Positions 24,490-36,399 of a stretch of 64,000 nt of DNA are shown here, one piece after another. A program made the translations under genes and the position numbers. The stretch's first letter is position 1. Each line of letters begins with the position of its first letter. The notes below the pieces were generated by a model. That model was not told the origin of the DNA and searched no databases. It saw only the letters and a list, made by a program, of their open reading frames with translations. Source of the stretch: Plantago major (taxonomy: Eukaryota; Streptophyta; Magnoliopsida; Lamiales; Plantaginaceae); assembly GCA_026545765.1 (NCBI GenBank), contig JAIFAC010000315.1, positions 1-64,000 of the forward strand, written 5' to 3'.

Positions 24490-26543
24490 ATGGATGAAGG
24501 GATTGAGAAATTGTTATCTGCTAGGAAGTCCTTGAAAACCAGTTTAGAGAAATCTACGGCGCTCAAACTGTCACTAGAAAAAGCTGGGCCTAGATTGCAG
24601 GAGATTAACCAGAGGTTACCTTCTTTGGAAGTGGCTATTAAGCCTATCGGGCTCCTACAGATGCTCTCACTACTGTCTGTGGTCATATTAATCGAGCTGT
24701 AGTCCCTGCAGCTGCAGTTCTTAAGGTTTTGATGCCATTCATGGGCTTGAGAAGTCATTATCTGATCCATAATCGGATCTTCCGGGGTACCTTAGTGTGC
24801 TGAAACGGCTAGAAGAGGCGTTAAGGTTCCTGGGGGATAATTGTGGGATGGCAATTCAATGGTTGGCAGATATTGTTGAGTATCTGGAGGATCATAATGT
24901 GGCAGATGAACGGTTTATTTCTGGTTTAAAGAAGTCACTTACGAATCTCTGAATTGGAGGCTGGAGAAGAAAAGAATTCGCCTTGATGGGCGGTTACTAG
25001 AAGCAGCATTGGACCGATTGGAAAATGAGTTCGGCGGTTGTTAACCGAAAACAGTATACCATTGCCAATGTCAACTCCACCCTTGCCTGGACAGCAGGAG
25101 GTTATTGCCCCGTCACCTTTGCCAGTCACTATCATTCAAAAGTTACAGGCTATTTTGGGCAGATTAATTGCGAACAACAGGCTTGACAATTGTATAGCAA
25201 TTTATGTTGAGGTGAGGAGTTCAAACGTGAGGGCTAGTTTGCGGGCTCTAAATTTGGATTATCTTGAAATATCGGTTTCTGAATTCAATGATGTTGCGAG
25301 CATAGAGTTGTACATATCTCAGTGGGGCCGGCATTTGGAGTTTGCAGTGAAGCACTTGTTTGAAGCTGAGTATAAACTTTGCAATGACGTGTTTGAAAGG
25401 ATGGGCCTGGATGTTTGGAAGACTTGTTTTGCAAATATAGCAGCCCAAGCAGGGTTCCTTGCTTTCTTGCATTTGGAAAAGCGGTGACGAAAGTAAGAAA
25501 GATCAATAAAGCTACTGAAACTTCTCGATATTTTTTCATCCTTAAGTAAGCTAAGATCTGATTTCAACCGACTGTTTGGTGGAGCTCCCTGTGCCGAGAT
25601 TCAAAACCTAACAAGGGAGTTAATCAAGAAGGTGATTGAAGGGTCATGTGAGATATTCTGGGAACTTTTGGTTCAAGTTGAATTGCAGCGGCATACCCCA
25701 CCGCCTCTGGATTGCAGTATACCTAGGGTGGTGACTTTTATTACTGATTATTGCAATAAGCTTCTTGGGAGTGATTACAAACCGATCCTTACCCAGGTTC
25801 TAGTCATTGAGAGAAGTTGGAAGCAAGAGAAGTTTCAAGAAAAAATCCTCACTAATGAGCTTTTGAATTTAGTTAAAGCTATCGAGTTAAACCTTGAAAC
25901 ATGGTCCAAGGGGTATGAAGATGCTACTGCATCATATCTATTCCTGATGAACAATCACTGGCATTTGTACAAGTACTTGAAAGGCACGAAACTTGGCGGC
26001 TTTCTTGGAGAATCTTGGTTGAAAGAACATGAGCAGTATAAGGAGTACTATTTCAATATGTTCTTGCGGGAGAGCTGGGCCAAACTTCCTACACTTTTGA
26101 GCCGCGAAGGTTTAATTTTGTTTTCAGGTGGGCGGGCGACTGCTCGCAATTTGGTTAAACAGAGGCTGAAATCTTTCAATCAAGCTTTTGATGAAATGCA
26201 TAAGAAGCAGTTGAATTGGGTTATTTTGGATCCAGAGATACAGGAGAAGCTATGCCAGGTTATAATCCAAACAGTTGTGCCTGTTTACGAAGTTACATGC
26301 AAAATTATGGGCCGTTGGTTGATCAAGATGCCAGTGCCAGCAAATATCTGAAGTATACAGCAATATCGTTGGAGGAAATGTTCAACAGTTTGTTCCTTCA
26401 AAGCTCGTGAAACATGGCAGTTTAAAGGTAAGGCATCCGGTGGGAAATTTAACAATGGGGTCTCAAGCGATAGCAAGTAAATCTTTCACAGGTTGGAGAA
26501 GGATCTTAGGAAGATGATATTCTTTTTTCTATTTTGCATCTGA
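24490..26543 (+). pseudogene. EXO70: EXO70 exocyst subunit, conserved but frame broken
   Basis: EXO70 is a subunit of the exocyst, which tethers secretory vesicles to the plasma membrane. The start at 24490 follows a likely acceptor (TTTAG) after a leader intron. The N-terminus reads MDEGIEKLLSARKSLKTSLE; the middle includes LDNCIAIYVEVRSSNVRASL and HLEFAVKHLFEAEYKLCNDV. The Exo70 C-terminal domain includes NNHWHLYKYLKGTK, SREGLILFSGGRATARNLVK and SYMQNYGPLVDQDASASKYL. Total length is near the usual 620-680 residues and the coding part shows no intron. The frame is broken about ten times: near 24648, 24728, a TAA at 24770, 24945, 24982, 25033, 25485-25505, 26288, about 26405-26425 and a TAA near 26477. 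Nearly all breaks fit loss of one base. Protein conservation on both sides of each break argues for consensus errors in an active gene. The plant subclade is not resolved. Confidence 0.85.
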
Positions 26544-26588
26544 AAAGGTTGATCAGGAAAATCCAATAATGCTCTACTCAGTTACCGG

Positions 26589-27480
26589 GTAAGCTTGCTA
26601 TGGATATACTAGCTATATTTGTTGTTTGAATCCTGTTTAGTTTCTTTGTTTAAGTTGTGCTTAATCTTTACTGTGAATTTATTGTAATCCTGTATGCTTA
26701 CTCATATTAGCATTTTAATGGGAGTATTTACAATGGGAAATTTTCCGTCCAGTAATGGCTAATCTTTTACTTCAGATATTACTCGTACCTTTGATTTGCT
26801 GTGCACATACCTTGTTTCAAATTGGATTAGAGCAGAAGTCCTAACAGTGTTTGCATATATCTTGTTAGAAGTCAGATTAGAGTGTAATTTTTAACGTTGT
26901 TTGTGAAATATCTTCGTGTATTGGCTATTATTTACATACTGTACCGCATCAGTCATTTGGTTAGATGACTGAAATCTGGTTTACATCAAAGGTCTAATTG
27001 CTTCTGAAATTGTTGAGTAGCTGAGATGATTTTTCGTATTGGCAGCTTGGGATATTTAGATGGTGTTCACATAATTATAGCCATGTAATATTCATAACAA
27101 GAATGTTAAACGCATGACACTTTTTACTAAAGGCATGACACTTCTTTACTAAACGCGTTTTGTACAGAGCTCCTCGGCTTGGGAATTTTCTTGAATTCAG
27201 ATGTGTTGCTGCATCTGTAGCTTCAGGAATCCTTTATATGTTAAATGCCGTATACCAATATTCTTATGAACTGGGTCAGGTCCGGGAGACCTGTCCATGA
27301 TGGATTGGATCTGTCATGGATTATGAAGATCTGGATCGGACTGGTCTAACCTGATCGGCAAAAAACACTCACTTGAGATCTTTCTTCTTCAAAAGACTCA
27401 CTTATCTACTGACACAACCGAACCAAGAGCAAAAACTACAAGGGATCTTGATCAACATTGATGGTTACAGCACAACTCCA
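26589..27480. other. EXO70 3' flank and intergenic DNA
   Basis: A donor-like GGGTAAGC at 26587-26594 follows the EXO70 stop and could mark a 3' untranslated intron. The rest holds no gene that I can support. Confidence 0.3.
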
Positions 27481-27484
27481 GTTT

Positions 27485-27720
27485 GGTAAAATCCGAACAG
27501 GGTTTCATGGAATTAGATTAGTTCTTCTAACACTAGATCGGCCCGATTCTGTCCAGTCAGGATAACCCGTATTAACAACTCTAACTGTCTACTTTTTCGT
27601 TCGAAGAGTGTAGCTAACCAATCCGAACGGGTTTCATGGACTCAGATCAACTCTAACTAGAGCATCATGGACTAGATCGGCCCGATTCTGTCCGGATCAG
27701 GATAAATTGTGAATCGATCC
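27485..27720 (+). repeat. degenerate tandem repeat, about 130-bp period
   Basis: Two copies share AATCCGAAC(A)GGGTTTCATGG and ACTAGATCGGCCCGATTCTG followed by TCC-AGTCAGGATAA, near 27489 and 27620. The second copy has a small internal insertion. Related GGATCGGACTGG-type words occur just upstream, so the array may be longer. Confidence 0.6.
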
Positions 27721-28114
27721 TATATTTACAAGCCTACTAACAATCTAGCTTAAGAACTTCATAATGTGTAACCGAATTGCAGTATATTATCAGGTGGTTT
27801 TATCCAAATTGACAAAAATACAATATTTAATTTCACATGTAAATAGCTCGACAAAAAATAAGGTGATTGATTAGCTATCGGTGACCTTATCATCACGTGG
27901 ATATAAGATATAGGTGAAGGTGATAAATTGATAATACACGGAGCAGGAAAGAAAATTAAACAGTATAGTTAAAGAAGCTGTACGCGATTTATTTATTTAT
28001 TTATATTAGATCTCAACTCTGTACATATACACATGCTGCTAATTAATTGTATTGGATAAACTCGATGATCGAACCATATACTATCAGGTAAGGTAATTAA
28101 GATGAAAATTAGAA

Positions 28115-28315
28115 CTAGTGAACAACCAAGCGCCTGGAGCAAATAGAGCAGTAAAATCTGCGTTTGGTCTTGGAATAGAGCGGCACGAAGCAAAACCTCC
28201 AGTCGCTCTGCACGTCCATCGCCTGAACCGCCCCGCCGCAGTACGGGCACGCACCCGGAGCTACCTGCCGCCCGATCACCCTCTCGTCTTCGTCACACGT
28301 AAATACCAGACACAT
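28115..28315 (-). CDS. small zinc-ribbon protein, 66 residues, plant-conserved family
   Basis: An intact minus-strand frame from ATG at 28315-28313 to TAG at 28117-28115. It starts MCLVFTCDEDERVIGRQ and carries two Cys pairs, ACPYCGG (residues 22-28) and FYCSICSRR (about 54-62), separated by about 30 residues with WRFCFVPLYSKTKRR between them. This spacing suggests one zinc ribbon. I recall a family of very short plant proteins of this form, often labelled uncharacterised; no function is established that I can cite. It has no signal peptide or membrane segment. The opposite-strand frame at 28118-28321 is a shadow. The frame is clean, unlike the neighbouring EXO70. Confidence 0.8.
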   Translation of the reverse strand: MCLVFTCDEDERVIGRQVAPGACPYCGGAVQAMDVQSDWRFCFVPLYSKTKRRFYCSICSRRLVVH

Positions 28316-28468
28316 CGTTGATCAGATCAAATTGAATGGATCAGATTACACCAATAAAACAGAAAGAAGACCAATTTTTTCAAGTATATATGCTTCTCGT
28401 CTGATTTGGGTAAAATATATATATGAAACAGAAGAAGAGGAATTTTCAAGGAACAGGTTTTAGGCGAC

Positions 28469-28492
28469 TTTTTGCGTGTATATATGGATAGA
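28469..28492 (-). promoter_or_regulatory. TATA-like element upstream of the zinc-ribbon gene
   Basis: On the minus strand CCATATATACACGC lies about 165 bp ahead of the ATG at 28315. It could be the TATA box; a second AT-rich candidate is TATATATATT near 28410. Neither is proven. Confidence 0.3.
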
Positions 28493-28657
28493 GACCGTGG
28501 AAAATTATGTTTTCTAGAATCAGCTAGACTTAAGATTACAAATTCTATTCACCGTAAAAGTGGGGTTACCCTAGATTTTGTCAAATACTCGTTTATCCGA
28601 TATACGTATCACACGTTAGGACCGTTTCTAAGGCAATTTTAGAATACTTTGATTTTT

Positions 28658-29326
28658 GGGAAAATTACACCAGATCTTCCCACTAAACACCTATTAACAA
28701 AAATTTTCGCGTTTGAGCAATAGCGTCATGAAAGAGTTTAATCGTCGATTATGTTTTAGTCAAAATCGGCCTATCTCTACGTGGGTGATAATTAGTGACG
28801 TGGATTTTCGAAATGATTTTCTTGATTTTGTAAATTACAAAGAACCCCTCTTACTTATTTAATATTCAATTCATAACCCTAAAGTTTATTATAAATTCAA
28901 ACCAACCCATATTTATTTTATTCCATTCAATTTCAATTCAAAATAATTTGCAATAAGGTCCATTAATCCTTTTATTTCACAAACCTCTCAAATTAAAAAA
29001 AAAAAAACTCCATTAATGGAGATTCAAGCTCCATTTTCACAATCCTAATGTTTTGAGGAAGAAGAAGATGGAGAATGGTTTGGTATTAAAAGTTTGATGA
29101 AGAAGAAGATGAAAATGAAAGAGTAAAATTATTTTGGGTCAATTTTAAAATTTTATAAACTTTACAGGGGTTGATGTGCAAATTTAAAATGAAATTCCAC
29201 GCCACTAATTCATTTTCAGCTTGGTCAATGCAAAAATTATATTTTGGACCAATCTGTTATTGTTCAAATGTGAGGGACTAATCTGTTATTACTAACTTTA
29301 TTAGGGGGACCAGAAGAAATTCACCC
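28658..29326. mobile_element. non-autonomous Mutator-like element, copy B, exact 9-bp target duplication
   Basis: It is flanked by an exact 9-bp duplication TTGATTTTT (28649-28657 and 29327-29335), the hallmark length of Mutator-like transposons. The left end is GGGAAAATTACACCAGATCT and the inverted right end is GGGTGAATTTCTTCTGGTCC, imperfect TIRs that extend about 70 bp (through CATTTGAACAATAA-type sequence). It is homologous to 5636-6462. No transposase frame. The centre has a shorter GGAG/AGCTCC inverted core than copy A. Confidence 0.85.
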
Positions 29327-29859
29327 TTGATTTTTTCTTCTTCTCCGGTTCTCCATTTTTAAAAGCCAAAGTTACAAATGAAATTCTGAACTGAAATTAA
29401 TAATTTTTAAGATAAAGAAGAAATAACCTAACTCTTTTCACCTAAATTTTCTCTGCCTAGCTATTCTGACACTATATATCATCTTTCTCTCTATTTTATC
29501 TCATCTCTCTCATTAACAAAACAATACAACTAAGAATTCATTTTATCGATGAGGTAATTTTCGTTTGGTTAAGGAAATCTTGTGATTACAGAGTCTGAAA
29601 CTAAATGTAAGCTTGGAAGAAATTATCCGCACCGGAACCACGGTACACATGCAAGTTGTTGCCACTAAGACTTTTGTTTGCCACTAGGGAAGTGTGCTCG
29701 AAGTGGAGATAGGATAGTGTGATGAATGGTTATGACGAATGAGAACACAAATGAAGATAAAGTTGGAATATGGAGGTATAAACCCTAGGTTTACGCAACA
29801 GAAGTTTAAAATTTATGTCTCCTGATAAGCTCAAATTATACTCTAAATAACTTAAGAGA

Positions 29860-31110
29860 ATAAGCTGTAGTTGTAGACTATGCTTAACTATATCGTTCTC
29901 TAGGAATTAATCGAGTTACCACGAATGAGAGTAAACAAATTTGTTTGTAAGTAACAGATAGATTTGAGTGATTGTACTTCTAAAACATAGATTAAAACAG
30001 GAAACAAATAAACTGGTTTGATTAAAGAGAGAAGATGAACACAGTAGTAATGATCAAGTAATGCTAATTCGTTCTTGGCAATCATTCATATTTGTCACAC
30101 GGTCGGCGTATAAATCAATCAATTCAATTCAACGATCGTTATTTGAATGTTTTGAACTAGAGAAATCGTGGTCGTCGATCCACGATCCTTAATCAACGAT
30201 TTTGAAAGTCTTGAACTAGCTTATTGGATTGAAGGTTTTACGAAGATTTTGAACTAGGCGAACCTATATGAACAAATCATAACCCAGAAAGCGAATATGC
30301 GAGATTATCACATAATTACTGTGTTCGGAGTGATTTAACTACTCATGAGGGAAGCAAAGATGAAAGAATGCATGGTATAGATTACGCAAAGCATAAACAT
30401 GGTGATAATCGCATTCAAGATCATACAATTCGATAAACAGAAGAAAACACGAATTGAAGATAAACAATAGAGAGTTATCAATAATTACCAACAATTCGAT
30501 CCCGATGGTTCTTACCGGATGAAAACCAAGCTCCAAGATCAATCAATCAATGTCAAAACCTAGTTCTAGAAGCTTTTTCTATGAAAAAATTGAGTATAAA
30601 AAGTTATGGCAAAAGATGACCTAATCCTGACGTAAAAAGGAAAAAATATCTTTGAATGGGCCTTCTACTTGAATCTCACCTTGGCGAGGTGAGGAAAATA
30701 TTTCATGCGCGGCAAAAATATCCATTCTCCATGGCGAGCTTAAAACCTCCGTAACGTTTTCCACAGACAGAATTTTCCAATGGTTCCAAAATGAAAATTG
30801 TACCCCTTTGAATTATATTTCCGTAGCCACCAAGTTTAGGTCAATCGGACATCATATGAGAGAGTTATGGTCAAACTGGCTAGACTGCTATGTAAAACTT
30901 CACTTTTGCAAGCTTCGCTAAAATGGCTCTCAATTCTTCGTCCGAACTCCGAATCCACTTCCGTTTTCGCCCAGTTACTCTACATTCAAAGATCTAGAAC
31001 CATAGTTTTCACTCCGATTTTCACCTTCGGGACACAAAAATCCTACAAAACACAAACAAAGCACCAAAGCATAAAAACGCACAAAGACACTATAAAACCA
31101 TAAACAAAGA
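29860..31110 (-). mobile_element. LTR/leader of a Gypsy-like retrotransposon, minus strand (likely)
   Basis: Read on the minus strand it has the architecture of a retrotransposon LTR or leader: CTCATATGATGTCCGATTGA, AATTCAAAGGGGTACAATTT, GGTTTTCATCCGGTAAGAAC and a terminal CGATTAATTCCTAGAGAACG. A similar order is seen on the plus strand at 62450-63545. Short frames in it (30339-30542, 29900-30085, 30867-31103) are not credible genes. Ends and target duplication were not found. Confidence 0.4.
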
Positions 31111-31811
31111 CCAACAAAGACCGTTAAAAAGGACCCAATGAGACTCTAAATTATCGTCTTCATCTCCATATTGAACCAACTGACAACAAACGAATAATAA
31201 TTAAGCACGTTAATCAGACATATCAACTCGTAAGAAAAAACTTACACGAATTGAAATAGTGAATCCTCTACTAGGGAGTCCACAGGTTCATCACTAATGA
31301 TCTTATAGACGTCTTCCAGTTTGCCTTGAAAATATTATGAATTCTACTGATATTTGGTGGTGTGAATAATATTTACTTTCTCTACAGACGCTAAAGATTA
31401 TTCATTTGTTCAAAACAACGTTAGATAAAATATGAAGAAGCGGGCTGGTTATATATTCAAAAGTTAGTATTCATTCACGATCCCATCACCTTTTAAACTA
31501 CTAACTAGTCCTGGGCTCCTGGCAATGGGTGGGTATTATCGACTGACGCGAAACCTAATTAATACCGTTCCATTTAATAAATAAAATTTGGTGGTAATTA
31601 TCCAAACCCAAACTAAGCCAAAAAGTGTGAAACCCGAGGCAACCTGACCTGTGCGGGTAGGGTTGACCGGGGTTTTCAAAAATTTATAAAATTTCTGTAA
31701 ACTTGTGGTTGTTAGAGCTATTCTCAACAAGGAGAAGAAGAGGAATAAAGCGAGATGTTAGAGCTATTCTCAGCAAGAAATCCCAAGACATCGCATCCTA
31801 TAGTTTGACAA

Positions 31812-32905
31812 AACGGGGAAATTACGTCTGTTACCCCTTAAATTTGGACCAATTATAATTTAGTCCCTTCTATTCAAACAATTCTGAATCTGAAACTTGA
31901 TTTTTTAGTTAACAAGAAATAAAATAAATGAAAAAGAAAATTAATTGGACTTGGTTGCAATTTACAATCTTCAATTTAATACATATTTGATTCTAATGTT
32001 TTATAAATTGTAACAATGACTTAATATTATTGTAAATTAATCCCCAATAAAATTTTATTTTTCAAAATATACCCAATTTTTTTTTTCTGATTCCTTCTTC
32101 TTCTTCCTTCTTCCACCACCTCCAATCTTGATCAACTTCTTCTTCTTCTTCTTCCTCCTGCCTCCATCTTCTTCTTCTTCCTCACTCCTCCACTGTCTTC
32201 TTCGTACTTCAAAAAAGCTCTGATCGGAGCTGTGAATAGCTCCGAGCCATTACATACAGCTCCGGGGAGGAGCTTTACAGCTCCTCGCTGGAAGTGTTTG
32301 CAGCTCCGATTTGGAGCTGTTACAGCTCCAAACCGGAGCTGTGACACCTCCCAATCGGAGCTGCTAACAGTTCCGATTTGGAGCTGTGATAGCTCTAAAC
32401 GGAGTTGTAAACAACTCCGATTGGAGCTGTAAAACAGGCTCCGATTGGAGCTGGGATTGGAGCTGTAAAACAGCTACGGTTTGGAGCTGTCACAGCTCCA
32501 AATCGGAGTTGTATGTAGCTCCGATCGGAGATTTTTTGAAGTAGGAAGAAGACGACGGAGGAGGGAGGAAGAAGAAGATGGAGGAGGAAGGAGGAAGACG
32601 TTGACCAAGATTGGAGGTGGTGGAAGATGGTGGTGGAAGAAGGTTGAAGATGGTGGGTACTTAGATTTGAAGAAATGAAAATTTTGGGGTTTGTTTGTGA
32701 GAGTTAGAAACGTTTTGGGGTTTATTTTGCAATAACGGTTAATTAATGAATTATACAATTATAAAGAAAATATAAAATAGGGGAAAAGTTAACTTTTGGA
32801 CCTATCTGTAATTACATTTTTATTTGTGTGTTAAAAATGCGTTGATCTATAATAGTTTGAATAGAATGGACTAAAGTGAACGTTATACCTCTAAGTGACG
32901 CCTAA
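31812..32905. mobile_element. non-autonomous TIR element with AGCTCC palindrome array
   Basis: The left part has GGGGAAATTACGTCTGTTAC and TTTAGTCCCTTCTATTCAAA; the right part, inverted, has TTTAGTCCATTCTATTCAAA. The left end resembles the Mutator-like elements at 5.6 and 28.7 kb. The core (about 32215-32530) is a dense array of GGAGCTGT / ACAGCTCC units in both orientations, flanked by CTTCTT (left) and GGAGGAAGAAG (right) tracts. The frames 32132-32758 merely read through it. Exact ends and target duplication are uncertain. Confidence 0.5.
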
Positions 32906-33117
32906 TGTTGTATTGATTCACTACATATATACATCCACACTGTATTTTCTCCTAGTTAGCCTTCTCTTTTTTTTACTTGATCTTTCCTGTTGATTCATAG
33001 GTAAATGGTTTTCTAACTAAAATTTTACCTAACTGTTGACACCAAACAACTCTTCATAGCCCACATTCTTAATAATCGACCCATATCATCCTCCTCCACT
33101 TTCACAGTTCAATTGTC

Positions 33118-33500
33118 AGTTTGTTTGTTTATTTATTTATTTTTTTTGTTTGGAGATTGAAAGTCATTTCATTTCACTAATCATGAGAGATTACACTATA
33201 GGGGCGATTCGTCAAAACCATGTCTTGAAAACCAAGCATCCGTAGAAGGCCATGAGCTAGAGAATTACAAGTACGAGAAACAAAAGCAAAACTACAAAAA
33301 GAAAAATGAATGTCAAAGTGTACGAATGTCAAACATTATTGGACTAACATATGAAATCCTTCAACTTGCCAATTAGTTGGTCCACTACCATTTCGCAATC
33401 AGACTCAAAGACAACAATATTCTAGCCATGTCCCAAAACATAAGGCATGGCATGCATTATTAATATAGCTTTGGCTATTAATGGTGAAAGAGATTGCAAC
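33118..33500 (-). mobile_element. LINE 3' fragment with RNase H-like domain remnant
   Basis: Read on the minus strand the sequence holds IVVFESDCEMVVDQLIGKLK then, after a frame change, FAFVSRTCNSLAHGLLRMLG and ISHD followed by a stop. The VFESDC acidic motif and the FxFVxRxxNxxAH motif are those of the RNase H-like domain (RVT_3 type) found at the 3' end of plant LINEs. An AAACAAAAAAAATAAATAAA tail ends near 33118, as for LINE 3' ends. The 5' part is missing and the frame is broken. Confidence 0.6.
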
Positions 33501-33944
33501 TTTTTTTTTGTGCTTGTAAAGTACTCTATTTAGTATTAAAAAAGAAGTGCACTTCTTAGTTCATTTTTAGAATGTCATAATTTAACATAATGAGATACTG
33601 TCTCTTCTGGAAAGTTGGTTCAAATTCCAGTTAAGCTCATAAAAATGAATAAGCCTAATTAATAAAACCTTGTGCTACAAAGTTTCAGAAACATAGGGGC
33701 AGAAGGCCACCCAATTTTGTACTACAATTTTCAATTAATTAAATTACAATAAATCCCTATTTGCAAACCACATATAGAAAGAACAAATCGTGGTCCATCA
33801 AACTTATCATGTACTATCAACTGAGATCGTACGAGTGGTCAATTAAGAGTCGGATCAAATTCACGCTTGGGGGTACTGTGGTTGACTCTCGCCTTTTTGG
33901 GATACCATACGAATCAATAAGGAAGTTGACACTACAATAGGGAA

Positions 33945-34390
33945 TGCATCAAATATCAGGAACAATATCCACAATATGTTCTTTTTTCTTCGGGCGCCTG
34001 AAATACATACAAAATAACTCAGCATTATCGTGGTGCAAAGATTATTAATTTGTAAGATTAATCATTCAATATAACCAACTTATCGGTTTGCCCAATATCT
34101 ACAGAAACATCATCGGGAAGTTCCAAGCATGCAATTAGAATATTGGTGAGTTTTCAGTTTTGAATGTAAAACCAATTAACTAGCATTGTAATTTTTTACT
34201 AATTAAGAGTATCTGATTAACAAAGTATGCGCAAAAAAATAAAACAAAGTATTAGTGTCTATTGAAATTGCTAGCTTTTACATTGAAATACATGTAGCAA
34301 TATATGCAATAAAGACTATAGACTAACCTTGGAAGGAGAAGTCTTTGATGAGGGTTACATTACACAGAGTATAGACATTTTTGGTAATGT
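33945..34390 (-). pseudogene. possible exon remnants of an unknown gene
   Basis: On the minus strand there are exon-like pieces with splice-like ends: near 34380-34330 a stretch ending TCCTTCCAAG/GTTAGT (reads VTLIKDFSFQ), near 34150-34060 the stretch LELPDDVSVDIGQTDKLVIL, and near 33997-33948 a last piece after TTTCAG reading RPKKKEHIVDIVPDI and a stop. The frames are not shown to join. I do not recognise the family; chance cannot be excluded. Confidence 0.2.
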
Positions 34391-34519
34391 TTTCTTTGTT
34401 CAAATTCTTTCATAGTGAGGTAGCACAAAGGTCCCATGGCATTGCAACATACTGTCATGTTAAATTCACAACTATGTGCAACTGGTCTAGTTGTAGGAAA
34501 AGTCATCGGGCATTGAAAT

Positions 34520-34547
<28 letters not shown>
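34520..34547 (+). repeat. poly(A) tract, 28 bp
   Basis: An unbroken A run of 28. It could be the tail of a retroposed sequence, but no target duplication or recognisable body was seen upstream. Confidence 0.9.
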
Positions 34548-34550
<3 letters not shown>

Positions 34551-35891
34551 AAAAGGTTCGTTAATTCACATCTCAAGAGCTCATGCATGGTATAACGATA
34601 GATATGATTAAAGGTGCATGCAATTATGAATTGTGTAAATGTCCAAGAACTTTTTATTTTATTTTACTTAAAATTTTGATCAACTGCATATCATATTCAT
34701 TAAATACAAAAGCAGGTTTAGAGTTTCTATGTACAAAACTTAAATGCAATCACAACAGTTCAAATCATGCTAAAAATCTATGACATCTAATTAAGACAAA
34801 TCCTTGCTCACATTAATTAATTATTTAATTAGTTACTTGTGAATAAGATCATTGGTGAGAGAAGGCCGCATTGAAGCACCTAATTTAATTATCAATGCCG
34901 CAATATATACACATTTGTTCATATTTCTTGTATATTTTCAGTGCACATTTATAATGCATTTTACGTCACATTTCTTATGCATTTTGAGTGCACATTTCTT
35001 ATGCATGTTAGTGCACATCACAGTTTATGTCTATAAATAATTTTTAGCATAATATTCAGGGATGTATTGTTTAATTTCTTACAAAAAAGTATTATGGCAT
35101 ATAATAAAATAGAATAAAACTCTGTTCCCAGTTTAAACAATTCATAATTGATTTATTAACACATTTGTTGGTTTATATATACAGTACCAACTACCAAATA
35201 CATATATCACCTCATCGGAATGTCAAGCCGCATAAAAAATTGGCAGAGTTGAGCAATGGTGATTGCATACTACATGGAAACAAAAGCAACAATTCTTCAA
35301 ATGTTAACAACGTCGAAGAGCTTAACTTAGTACCATTTTATGAATGAGGTGGGTAACGTTTGAGCTTCTTATTTAAAAAAAAAAAATTCTGAAAGATGAA
35401 TAAGATTGCCAATATATACCAGATTATTACGGAATACAAAAATCTTACCATCTAATAGACTGATCGTCAAAATCGAAAAGTGTATACTGGACTAAAATTA
35501 ACATCTAGGAACAAAATTCAAGACTCAACTCATATGGATACAAACCTCTTAAGGAATGAACACAATAATCTTCATTAACACAAAAACCAAAAACGAGCAG
35601 ATTATGCAAGAAGATAAAACCCGTAAAACATTTTATGCTTGAAAAAAAAACACTCACACAGAAGAAGCAAAAGCAGAATGACAGTCTTTCCTCCTATCAT
35701 TTTATGCTTTGCTCTGTTTCTTGCTGCCACCCACCATACATAATCCATTTGAACAATGTATTTTTCCGGAAAATTGGTAGAAATTTATGTTTTTTTACAG
35801 AGCACTACTGAATATTAAAGAAATGTTAATTGAAGAACAAAAGAGACTGTGAATTTGGGGGGGGGGGGGGGAGCTATGATATGCCATGAAT

Positions 35892-36399
35892 TAGGGGTAT
35901 GCAAACAAACCGCCCCCCCGACCCGACCCCAACACCCCCGCCCCCCCCAATAAATTTTTTTTAAAAAAAGAATGCGGGTTAAATTTTTATAACCCTTGTT
36001 GGTGGGTGGGTGGTGGAGTTGGTTGGGTGCAAACCCAACCCACCCGCCATATATTATTTACATAACAAAAAATGTATATATATTAAATAAATTAATTGTC
36101 ATTTAAATGAATATATAAAAATATATAATAGATTAATAAAAGTAAAACTAGGGTTATTTCATGTATAAACTAAGAAACTATATAAGTGAAAATTGTACTT
36201 CATCATTTTACTTGATTTCAAAATATTTTGTTAATTTCATGGATATGTTGATGTAAGTAATCTACCCATGATCCGCCGCCATTGTTATCACCCGAACATG
36301 GGTTGAAAAATTATTCTACCATGGTGGGTCGGACAAATAATCACCGCCATAGGTGGGTTGGTTTGATTTTTTGTAAATACCCGCCCGCGCTCACCCCTA
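35892..36399. mobile_element. hAT-type MITE with exact 8-bp target duplication
   Basis: It is flanked by CCATGAAT on both sides (35884-35891 and 36400-36407), the 8-bp duplication typical of hAT transposons. The left end is TAGGGGTATGCAAAC and the inverted right end is TAGGGGTGAGCGCGGG, matching hAT-type termini. Subterminal regions are rich in GGGT/ACCC words (AACCCAACCCACCCGCC). There is no transposase; length is 508 bp. Confidence 0.85.

Noticed and set aside
25248-25567. Minus-strand frames of 74-84 codons
   Set aside because: They are antisense shadows of the EXO70 coding sequence.
28118-28321. Plus-strand 67-codon frame
   Set aside because: It is the shadow of the zinc-ribbon gene on the other strand, which has paired Cys motifs and a sensible start.
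32132-32758. Frames on both strands in the 32-kb region
   Set aside because: They read through the AGCTCC array and CTT/GAA tracts of a non-autonomous element; no start context or domain.
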